Below, one piece after another: positions 1 through 5,153 of a stretch of 5,153 bases of DNA. The translations under genes and the position numbers were made by a program. Every line of letters begins with the position of its first letter. Position 1 is the first letter of the stretch. The stretch lies in assembly GCA_007127575.1 (NCBI GenBank), contig SKZC01000319.1, positions 1 to 5,153 of the forward strand, read 5' to 3'. The notes under the pieces are model-generated. The model worked only from the letters and a program-made list of their open reading frames with translations, was not told the DNA's origin and did not search any database. The stretch is from Gemmatimonadota bacterium (GTDB taxonomy: Bacteria; Gemmatimonadota; Gemmatimonadetes; Longimicrobiales; Gaopeijiaceae).

Positions 1-429
1 ACGTACTTGCCCGAGGATCTTCTGGTGAAGACGGACCGGAGCAGCATGGCCCACGGACTGGAGCTTCGCTCCCCCTTCCTGGACACGGCCCTGGTGGAGT
101 TCGCCGCCCGCCTCCCCGATGGGATCCGTATGCCCAGGGGACGGCTGAAGGGTCTCTTGAAGGACGCCTTTCCCGACCTCCTGACCCCGGAGATCGCCAA
201 GCGGCCCAAGATGGGCTTCGCCATCCCTCTTCCCGAGTGGCTACGGGGAGAGTGGAAGCCCTTCGTGGAGGACACCCTCCTAGCCTCCGACGGCCGCGTG
301 AAGGAGTGGGTCCGCCCTGCGGCCGTAACGGAGCTCTGGCGGGAGCACCAAGAGGGGAGCGCGGATCACGCCCATGCGCTCTGGGCGCTACTTACGTTGG
401 AGGGGTGGTTGCGGGGGAGGGGGGCGTGA
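1..429 (+). CDS. Asparagine synthase (glutamine-hydrolysing) family amidotransferase, C-terminal part (5' truncated by window edge)
   Basis: The reading frame is open from base 1 to a TGA at 427-429, giving 142 visible residues. They match the end of the synthetase (ATP-pyrophosphatase) domain of class B asparagine synthases. These enzymes activate a carboxylate with ATP and amidate it using ammonia from glutamine. Visible hallmarks are YLPEDLLVKTDRSSMAHGLE followed by LRSPFLD (residues 2-28), RPKMGFAIPLPEWLRG (68-83) and the C-terminal DHAHALWALLTLE block (122-134). A TTG at position 7 falls inside the conserved YLPEDLL motif, so it is not a start. The family is usually around 600 residues, so most of the protein, including the N-terminal glutaminase domain, is outside the window. 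The next gene starts inside its stop codon. In glycan loci such paralogues often amidate sugar acids or other carboxylates rather than making free asparagine; that role is inferred here. Third codon positions look clearly GC-richer than in the next two genes. Confidence 0.93.
   Translation, partial: TYLPEDLLVKTDRSSMAHGLELRSPFLDTALVEFAARLPDGIRMPRGRLKGLLKDAFPDLLTPEIAKRPKMGFAIPLPEWLRGEWKPFVEDTLLASDGRVKEWVRPAAVTELWREHQEGSADHAHALWALLTLEGWLRGRGA
415..420 (+). promoter_or_regulatory. Shine-Dalgarno sequence for the FkbM methyltransferase gene
   Basis: GGGAGG lies five bases upstream of the GTG at 426, inside the last codons of the asparagine-synthase gene. It is the best ribosome-binding site on the plus strand near this junction. 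It supports the GTG at 426 over the in-frame GTG at 435 and the ATG at 567. Confidence 0.6.
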
Positions 430-1304
430 CAGGTGTGTCACGTCTCGAGGCGCGATGGTCTCTGTCCCGGACCATCTGGAACACGTTCAGCTCGATTCTA
501 GCACTGTGGTCCGGCCCGAGTTTTCCCGGGCGCCTCCGCCTTTCTGCCGACTTCGTTCGGCTTCGGATGAAGGTCTGGGCCTACGGATTATGGTCCTGGG
601 AGTGGAGTGAGGACCGAGTTCTCGGGTACCCGGTGCGGTTCTCGGATGGCCCTTCCTTCGTATACCTCGTCGAAGAGATCTTCATGCGCCAGGTTTATGG
701 GGATGCGACGGACACGATTCCGGAGAGGAAGTCGGTATGGGTTGTGGACTGCGGTGCAAATCTCGGGCTGTCTTCGCTGTATGTGATTCATCGCAGACCC
801 GAGGTCCGGTTGGTGATTGTCGAGCCGAACCCGGCTGCGGAGGAACGGCTTCGGATGAATCTCTCCGACATCACGGCGAGCCGCGTGCGCATTCACCCGG
901 TTGCAGTGGGCCGAGAAGCGAAAGATGTCGTGCTTTCCATTCCGTCCTGGTCTGCTACGTCACCGGGTGCCTATGTACGCGAAGGTGATCCGGTGGTGGG
1001 GACTAGGGATGTACGGGTTCAGTGTGTTCCACTCTCCTCCCTCCTTCCGGATGAGGTAGCGCTGCTCAAGCTGGATGTGGAGGGCGCCGAAGAGGATGTT
1101 TTGGCCGAGCTCTCGGAGAGCGGGGCGTTGCCCCAAATTAAGCATATTGTGATGGAGGTGCATTATGATTCCCGTGATCCGACCTCCTTGTCGAAGATTC
1201 TCGCTTTGCTTGGGGACGGTGGCTTCGAAGTGGGTCTGGTTGAGATCGCCCGAGACCAGGGTCCATACGACCGGCGAGACCTCCTAGTTCAGGCACGCAA
1301 ATGA
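426..1304 (+). CDS. FkbM family SAM-dependent methyltransferase
   Basis: A 292-residue protein from a GTG at 426. The GTG overlaps the upstream TGA (GTGA) and follows a GGGAGG five bases away. The frame stays open further upstream, but only inside the asparagine-synthase gene. The Rossmann methyltransferase fold is clear: motif I VDCGANLGLSS (107-117) binds S-adenosylmethionine, EPNP (133-136) ends strand beta-2 with the ribose-binding acidic residue, and LLKLDVEGAE (213-222) plus MEVH (243-246) are FkbM signatures. The N-terminal ~100 residues, rich in Trp and Phe, match the variable leader of FkbM proteins in polysaccharide loci. Family members usually O-methylate sugars or polyketide hydroxyls, so a hydroxyl on the glycan is the likely target, but the exact acceptor is unknown. 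The gene overlaps the next one by ATGA at 1301-1304, implying coupled translation. No transmembrane segment is evident, so the protein is probably cytoplasmic. Codon use is less GC-biased than in the upstream gene. Confidence 0.92.
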   Translation: MTGVSRLEARWSLSRTIWNTFSSILALWSGPSFPGRLRLSADFVRLRMKVWAYGLWSWEWSEDRVLGYPVRFSDGPSFVYLVEEIFMRQVYGDATDTIPERKSVWVVDCGANLGLSSLYVIHRRPEVRLVIVEPNPAAEERLRMNLSDITASRVRIHPVAVGREAKDVVLSIPSWSATSPGAYVREGDPVVGTRDVRVQCVPLSSLLPDEVALLKLDVEGAEEDVLAELSESGALPQIKHIVMEVHYDSRDPTSLSKILALLGDGGFEVGLVEIARDQGPYDRRDLLVQARK

Positions 1305-2194
1305 ATCCCCTCAGAACGTTAAGGGTCGCAAGGCGAAAGCTCCGGCTAATTCGATCCTTCAGGCTTCGGCCCGAGGACGTCGTGTTGGAGGTGGGCAGTG
1401 GCCAGGCCCCCAACCCTCGGGCCAACGTTCTCTGCGATCTCTACGTTGGTGACGATACGGAGAGGAACCGCAATCCGCTCATTCTGGATCGCCCGTTCGT
1501 GGTGGGAGATGTCCATGAACTTCCGTTCCGGGACGGCAGCTTCGACTATGTGATCTGCTCGCACGTTCTGGAGCATGTCGAGGATCCCGAACGGGCGGCG
1601 TCCGAGTTGGCCCGGGTGGCTCCAAGGGGGTACGTCGAGGTTCCCTCCTCTCTCAATGAGCGGATGTTGCCTTTTCCCTTTCATCGCTGGGTGATCGACG
1701 CGGATGACAAGGGCCGACTGGTTTTTCGGGGCAAAGCCAACCGTGAGCCGGATCCCGAACTGGCCGCATGGTTCCGAAGGCTCGATGCGGAATGCCAGGG
1801 ATGGACGGAGTTCTTCCTCGATCACCTGGAGGCGCTGGGAAACATTCATGCGCTTCGATGGGAGGGGTGGCCGCGGGTCCGGGTGGAGGGTGGCCCCGGA
1901 GAAGCCGAGGGAAGTGCTTTCGATGCGGACTTCCAGTCCGTCCGGGAAACCCTCGTGTCCGGAGTCGCAGTCCCGCGTAGTCGTGAACGGACTCTGGGAG
2001 TGGTCTGGTCGTTCTTTCGACGGCGCTCGGATCCCCGGGTAAAGTTGGCAAGTCGTCTGGCCTGTCCGGTGTGCAGACGCGGACTTTCCACTTCAGAGAA
2101 GGGACCCCACGAGCTGGTCTGTGGACGCTGTGACCGGGGCTTCCCCGTTGTGGATACGGGGCGATACTCCGTTCCGGTTCTGCTTAGACGCTGA
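1301..2194 (+). CDS. Class I SAM-dependent methyltransferase with C-terminal Trm112-like zinc ribbon
   Basis: A 297-residue protein from an ATG that overlaps the FkbM stop codon (ATGA). The Shine-Dalgarno is weak (AGG eight bases upstream), so expression probably depends on coupling. The N-terminal half is a Methyltransf_11-type domain: motif I VLEVGSGQAPNP (28-39), an acidic residue at D70 in GDVHELPF, and FDYVICSHVLEHVEDP (81-96), the typical motif of this group. Residues 105-190 carry aromatic and charged segments probably forming the acceptor-binding part. The C-terminal ~45 residues hold CPVC (255-258) and CGRC (274-277) separated by 15 residues, followed by GFPVVDTGRYSVPVLL. This resembles the Trm112/YcaR-type zinc ribbon. 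Four cysteines in this spacing predict one bound zinc ion. Role inferred: methylation of a glycan or lipid-linked intermediate. A ubiquinone or RNA methyltransferase is less likely given the neighbours. It is the last plus-strand gene and ends 38 bases before the end of the converging gene. Confidence 0.88.
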   Translation: MNPLRTLRVARRKLRLIRSFRLRPEDVVLEVGSGQAPNPRANVLCDLYVGDDTERNRNPLILDRPFVVGDVHELPFRDGSFDYVICSHVLEHVEDPERAASELARVAPRGYVEVPSSLNERMLPFPFHRWVIDADDKGRLVFRGKANREPDPELAAWFRRLDAECQGWTEFFLDHLEALGNIHALRWEGWPRVRVEGGPGEAEGSAFDADFQSVRETLVSGVAVPRSRERTLGVVWSFFRRRSDPRVKLASRLACPVCRRGLSTSEKGPHELVCGRCDRGFPVVDTGRYSVPVLLRR

Positions 2195-2232
2195 CCCCTT
2201 AAAACCCCCGTCGAAGCAGGTGGCCACCCCTG
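2195..2232. other. Convergent intergenic gap between the two operons
   Basis: These 38 bases separate the stop codons of the plus-strand methyltransferase and the minus-strand GT2 gene. They contain AAAACCCCC and a perfect 10-base palindrome, GGTGGCCACC (2219-2228), flanked by CAGG and CCTG that can extend the dyad with a two-base bulge. Read on the minus strand, GGGGGTTTT follows the dyad but is about a dozen bases away. Read on the plus strand, no T-tract follows. It may act as a weak bidirectional termination or stabilising hairpin, but it does not meet the usual form of an intrinsic terminator. Confidence 0.35.
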
Positions 2233-3174
2233 TCAGGAATAGGTTTGCCACCGGTGCTTCAGGTCTCGGAGTCGTGCGCTGAGACGGGAGCCCAAAAGGG
2301 TCCGCAGGAAGGTCCATACCGTAAGGGGATGACTGAGAATGATGGGCGTGAGTCGGACGGCTTGCACGAGCACCTGTCGGGAGGTGGCCATGTCGCCAGC
2401 GGCATAATACCCGACTGCGGCTCTCAACAGGAGGTTGGCACGCGATGAGCGGTGGAGGCGGGGATCGGGGCGGAGGACGGGGCTGGTTTCTTCTCCGAAA
2501 AGGTGGTCGTGAGCCCGCAGCATACTCTGGTGCATGGAGCGGGCATTCGCCATCGAGTTGCCATCGTGCTTCCGCATCTTCACAGTGGAGCGGGTGCCGC
2601 GGATGGCGGGTCCCAGGGCGAGGGCTCGGGCGGCGAACAGCCAATCTTCCGACCCGGCCACATTGCGCGCCTCCGGAAAGCCACCCACAGTCTCGAAAAC
2701 CTTGCGGGGAACCGCGAAGAGGCTTGGGGCCAACGGTTCGTTCCCCATAAGAAATGCCCGGGTCGTGATCGGCCGTCCGGGAACCCCTGGGAGACGGCGA
2801 AGTGGCCTGAGGTCGCCGTCCGTTTCGAACCCGGAGGCAGCGACAAGGGAACATTCCGGGTGTTCACGTGCCAGCTTGGCAAGTTGTTCCACATGATCCG
2901 GAGCAATCCAGTCATCTGCGTCCAAGAAGAACAGGAGGTCTGCCTCTGGGATGAGGTCCACCCCCCGGTTCCGGGCCGCACCCCGCTCCGAATTGCCTTG
3001 GCTATGAATCCGAATGCGGTTGCCGAAGGCCTTCAGACGTTCGAGGGTGGAGTCGGTCGAACCGTCGTCGATCACGACGATCGTAGCCGGAACCGTTTGC
3101 TGGAGTGCGGACTCGACGGCTTCCCGCACCAGCTCGGAGCGATTGTAGGTCGGAATGACGATGCCCGCGTTCAT
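2233..3174 (-). CDS. Glycosyltransferase family 2 (GT-A fold) protein
   Basis: A 313-residue inverting GT2-type glycosyltransferase that transfers a sugar from a nucleotide-sugar donor. The N-terminus begins directly with the GT-A nucleotide-binding strand VIPTYNRSE (6-14), then VVIDDGSTD (33-41), GAARNRGVD (65-73) and the metal-binding DAD in FFLDADDW (82-89). The ED in SEDWLFAARAL (175-185) sits where the catalytic base region is expected, followed by KHDGNSM (202-208). The C-terminal ~85 residues are helical and Arg/Leu-rich, with LLLRAAVGYYAAGD resembling a single TPR-like repeat seen in many polysaccharide GT2 enzymes. No transmembrane segment is convincing, so it is probably a cytosolic or peripheral membrane enzyme. 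The ATG at 3174 overlaps the stop of the upstream glycosyltransferase (ATGA). No strong Shine-Dalgarno is visible, consistent with translational coupling. It probably adds one residue to the lipid-linked repeat unit; the sugar and linkage are unknown. Confidence 0.93.
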   Translation of the reverse strand: MNAGIVIPTYNRSELVREAVESALQQTVPATIVVIDDGSTDSTLERLKAFGNRIRIHSQGNSERGAARNRGVDLIPEADLLFFLDADDWIAPDHVEQLAKLAREHPECSLVAASGFETDGDLRPLRRLPGVPGRPITTRAFLMGNEPLAPSLFAVPRKVFETVGGFPEARNVAGSEDWLFAARALALGPAIRGTRSTVKMRKHDGNSMANARSMHQSMLRAHDHLFGEETSPVLRPDPRLHRSSRANLLLRAAVGYYAAGDMATSRQVLVQAVRLTPIILSHPLTVWTFLRTLLGSRLSARLRDLKHRWQTYS

Positions 3175-4376
3175 GTCGGTGTTCGACCCAGGAGCTGCCT
3201 GTAGCTTTGGCCGAGAGCGTCCCGGGTTCGCTGCACGGAGTACTCGCGACGGGCTTTTTCCCCCAACGACCGGCCCATTTGCTTCGCCAGGGTGGGGTCA
3301 TTCAGGAGCTCAAGAGCCGCGTCAGCCATCGCTTCCGCGTCGCGGTAGGGGACGAGCAGCCCCGTTTCACCGGTTGTGATCACCTCCGGTTGCCACTCGA
3401 AGTTGTACGCCACTACTGGGGCCTCCGCCAGTGCAGCCTCCAAGAGTGCGTAGCCTGCGTGCGTTGCGAACACCACGCCGGCCGAGGCGAGCAGCGACCG
3501 GATCTCCTGGGCTTCGAGGCCCCGGATGAGGTGGATGGCCTGCCGCAGCCCCAGTCGGATCGATTGATCCAGGAACTCGTTTTCCAGCACTCCGCCTCCC
3601 CCAACGATCACAAGCTGAGCGTGGGGGCGCTCTTGGTGCACCCGTCGGAAGGACTCTAATAGCTCTAGCGAGTATTTCTCCGGGCTCAGGCGACCTACAT
3701 ACACGCAGGGCCGGGAGTCATTAATTCCTAAGCGGGCGAGGATATCGGACTCGACCCTCCCATCGTAGAAAACCGGGTCCGCGTAGCGAGGGATGACCCG
3801 GACGCGCTCCGGTGAAACCCCCCGGGAGATTGCGTATTCACCGTAGTGCTGACAGTCCACATGGATCCGGTCCGCCCTGCCCAAAATGTACCGTTCTATC
3901 ACGAAAGAGATCGAAGGAGGGAGGAACGGAATCGGGTTCATCCCGGCCACCTCCCAGGACAGACGGTAGTTCGAAACGAGCGTAATCAGGAAGGGGCGTG
4001 TCAGCCGTCGCGCTTGCCGATAGGCGATCCAGCCCGCGATGAAGGGGTCCAGCGCCGCTACCACGTCCGGGGCTATCCGCGAAGCCTGTTCATCGATCTC
4101 TCGCACACCCGACCGCCACAAGGCAATGCGCCGAATCCAGCGGGAGTGGGCCAGTGGACCGGAGGGCTCACGCCCGCTCACGTCGACCACGCGGAAACTC
4201 TCGTCCAGGTGGTGTTCCTGTGACACCTCGGTGCGAAAGAAGAGGTATTCGAGCCTTGAGAATTCCCCTGTCTCTAGTTGAATGCGGTGCCGGCCTAGGG
4301 CATTGCGCCCGGTGATCGAAGCTTCCATCGATCCGGAAGCCACGACAAGGAGGGTGCGGTTGGGCTTCTTGGTCAT
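3171..4376 (-). CDS. Glycosyltransferase family 4 (GT-B fold) protein
   Basis: A 401-residue GT4-type retaining glycosyltransferase from an ATG at 4376 (MTKKPNRTLLVV). The frame continues upstream to an ATG at 4541, but that extension runs antisense-free through the previous gene's coding region and gives a low-complexity Ser-rich peptide. The ATG at 4376 starts the first GT-B strand and has AGGCGG just upstream. C-terminal donor-binding features are YVGRLSPEK (226-234), LVIVGGGG (255-262), GYALLEAALAEAPVVAY (308-324), WQPEVI (328-333) and TGETGLLVPYRD (335-346). In the usual EX7E motif the first Glu position is Thr305 and the second is Glu313, so one canonical acidic residue is missing; Glu331 and His306 remain nearby. 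N-terminal acceptor domain: residues 1-190, with PFIAGWIAYRQARRL (111-125). It is coupled by ATGA to the downstream GT2 gene. It is likely a membrane-peripheral enzyme of glycan repeat-unit assembly. Confidence 0.92.
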   Translation of the reverse strand: MTKKPNRTLLVVASGSMEASITGRNALGRHRIQLETGEFSRLEYLFFRTEVSQEHHLDESFRVVDVSGREPSGPLAHSRWIRRIALWRSGVREIDEQASRIAPDVVAALDPFIAGWIAYRQARRLTRPFLITLVSNYRLSWEVAGMNPIPFLPPSISFVIERYILGRADRIHVDCQHYGEYAISRGVSPERVRVIPRYADPVFYDGRVESDILARLGINDSRPCVYVGRLSPEKYSLELLESFRRVHQERPHAQLVIVGGGGVLENEFLDQSIRLGLRQAIHLIRGLEAQEIRSLLASAGVVFATHAGYALLEAALAEAPVVAYNFEWQPEVITTGETGLLVPYRDAEAMADAALELLNDPTLAKQMGRSLGEKARREYSVQRTRDALGQSYRQLLGRTPT

Positions 4377-4435
4377 GACCGCCTGTTGCATTCGAAGGCG
4401 TCGGGCAGACCAGGCGTGGGGCGGAATCGAGCCAT
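4373..4435 (-). other. Possible 20-codon mini-cistron bridging the transglutaminase and GT4 genes
   Basis: On the minus strand an ATG (4435-4433) shares its A with the transglutaminase TGA (TGATG). The frame encodes MARFRPTPGLPDAFECNRRS and stops at a TGA (4375-4373) that shares bases with the GT4 ATG (ATGA). It therefore fits the gap exactly with both canonical overlap types. No strong Shine-Dalgarno precedes it. The peptide is basic and Pro/Arg-rich, with no recognisable family. It could be a coupling relay for ribosomes, a leader peptide, or coincidence. Confidence 0.25.
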
Positions 4436-5153
4436 CACCGAATCCAGCGGAGCCAGAGGATGACGAAGAGGATGATCCCCCCGATGGGCACAAGACACCC
4501 GCCCACTTGCAGCAACCGAAGGCGTGTGGGATCGGGCACATCGTCGGTTGCTAATACGATGCCCCGCCGGAAAAACAAGGGAGGAGACCCAGAGTTGGTA
4601 CTGCGGGATGGGTACGCGACCAACCAGTCAAGAAGTCCGTCTCTTAGACTACGGACCAACTTGTGGGCCCGGGTGTGAGGGTCTCGGGAAGCGCTCGGGC
4701 GCTGCAGGATATCCAAGCGTTTGCCTGACCTCCCCGCCTGACGCACACCCGGTGCGTCCAGCCACCGTACCTCATCGTTCCGGAATGCCGCCGCGTATAG
4801 GGGGTCCACTAGCACCCATCCCGGAATGTCGGGAAACACCGCTTCCAGCATCACATGCCCCTGGGACCGATCAGCGCGATACCCCACGACGGTCCGTACG
4901 GGCGTTCCTCGCTCGCGCAGGCGATAGGCCACGAGCTGGACGTAGCTTCCGCATCCGATCTTCGGTTGCCCTGCAGCACCGGAAAGGAGCCTTCTGGCTT
5001 CCTCCGGATCGAGGTGGTCCGCTGGATGGTCCAGGTCGGGGGGGGCGAGGCCGTGAAAGGGAAAGTGTCCGCGAAGGTCATCCATGAGCTCGAGCGTTTC
5101 GTCGAGCCTCCAAGCATCGGCCGGTGGGGTGGGAGCCACTCGCCATTCGTCCA
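4435..5153 (-). CDS. Transglutaminase-like superfamily protein with C-terminal membrane anchor (5' end beyond window)
   Basis: The frame is open from the right edge to a TGA at 4437-4435. A GTG at 5139 could be a start, but the frame continues upstream to the edge (DEWR before it), so the gene is treated as partial. Numbering from that GTG, the transglutaminase/protease-like triad is visible: Cys63 in IGCGSYVQLVAYRLRERGTP (61-80), His95 in GHVMLEAVFP (94-103) and Asp112 in WVLVDPLYAA (108-117). These enzymes attack a Gln or amide carbonyl through the Cys and either cross-link or hydrolyse. Residues ~120-205 are polar and Arg-rich without a motif I recognise. The end, GGCLVPIGGIILFVILWL (213-230) followed by RWIR, is one hydrophobic segment with a basic tail, suggesting tail anchoring in the inner membrane. 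Whether an N-terminal signal exists cannot be seen. It heads the visible part of a minus-strand operon with two glycosyltransferases, suggesting a role linked to glycan assembly or export; the substrate is unknown. Confidence 0.82.
   Translation of the reverse strand, partial: DEWRVAPTPPADAWRLDETLELMDDLRGHFPFHGLAPPDLDHPADHLDPEEARRLLSGAAGQPKIGCGSYVQLVAYRLRERGTPVRTVVGYRADRSQGHVMLEAVFPDIPGWVLVDPLYAAAFRNDEVRWLDAPGVRQAGRSGKRLDILQRPSASRDPHTRAHKLVRSLRDGLLDWLVAYPSRSTNSGSPPLFFRRGIVLATDDVPDPTRLRLLQVGGCLVPIGGIILFVILWLRWIR

Noticed and set aside
237..425. Longer form of the FkbM protein starting at a GTG at 237
   Set aside because: The extra 63 residues are the shifted frame of the asparagine-synthase gene and are Arg/Gly-rich without homology features; the GTG at 426 has a good Shine-Dalgarno and a GTGA overlap.
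1346..1849. Minus-strand frame (167 codons) opposite the class I methyltransferase
   Set aside because: It is a shadow of a gene with clear SAM-binding motifs; no ribosome-binding site or recognisable domain was seen.
2093..2854. 253-codon minus-strand frame overlapping the end of GT2 and the methyltransferase tail
   Set aside because: Its product is Pro/Arg/Ser-rich low complexity, it is out of frame with GT2 and crosses the convergent gap; no motif supports it.
2452..3204. Long open frame (250 codons) on the plus strand opposite the GT2 gene
   Set aside because: It is antisense to a convincing GT2 glycosyltransferase; its translation shows no family motif and is the expected by-product of GC-rich codon bias.
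4455..4480. Purine-rich, repeat-like stretch (gaggatgacgaagaggatgat)
   Set aside because: On the minus strand this simply encodes the hydrophobic Ile/Leu/Val codons of the transglutaminase membrane anchor, so it is not an independent repeat.
4377..4541. N-terminal extension of the GT4 protein to an upstream ATG at 4541
   Set aside because: The extra 55 residues lie in a different frame over the transglutaminase 3' end, are Ser/Gly/Cys-rich low complexity, and precede a natural GT-B start (MTKKPNRTLLVV) that has a nearby AGGCGG.

Overview
This is a GC-rich bacterial window, densely packed with genes, from what looks like a surface-polysaccharide (exopolysaccharide, capsule or O-antigen) biosynthesis locus. 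Genes abut or overlap by a few bases. There are no rRNA, tRNA, CRISPR or mobile-element signatures. The sequence alone does not fix the taxon; GC content, codon use and gene types fit many GC-rich Gram-negative or environmental lineages.

Left half, plus strand (1-2194): the 3' end of an asparagine-synthase-type (AsnB/AsnH family) amidotransferase runs off the left edge. It is followed with a GTGA overlap by an FkbM-family methyltransferase. That gene is followed with an ATGA overlap by a class I SAM-dependent methyltransferase carrying a C-terminal CxxC...CxxC zinc-ribbon (Trm112-like). The three genes look like one translationally coupled operon.

Right half, minus strand (5153 down to 2233): the gene order is a transglutaminase-like protein with a C-terminal membrane anchor (its 5' end lies off the right edge), a GT4-type glycosyltransferase, and a GT2-type glycosyltransferase that overlaps the GT4 gene by four bases (ATGA). 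The 58-base space between the transglutaminase and GT4 genes is exactly filled by a 20-codon reading frame that shares bases with both neighbours (TGATG at one end, ATGA at the other). This is the least expected structure in the window.

The two operons converge on a 38-base gap holding a small GC-rich palindrome and no convincing intrinsic terminator.

Inferred division of labour: the two glycosyltransferases add sugars to a growing lipid-linked glycan, the two methyltransferases put methyl groups on it, the AsnB-like enzyme may amidate a carboxyl group, and the transglutaminase-like protein may act at the membrane. The actual glycan and acceptors cannot be read from this window.
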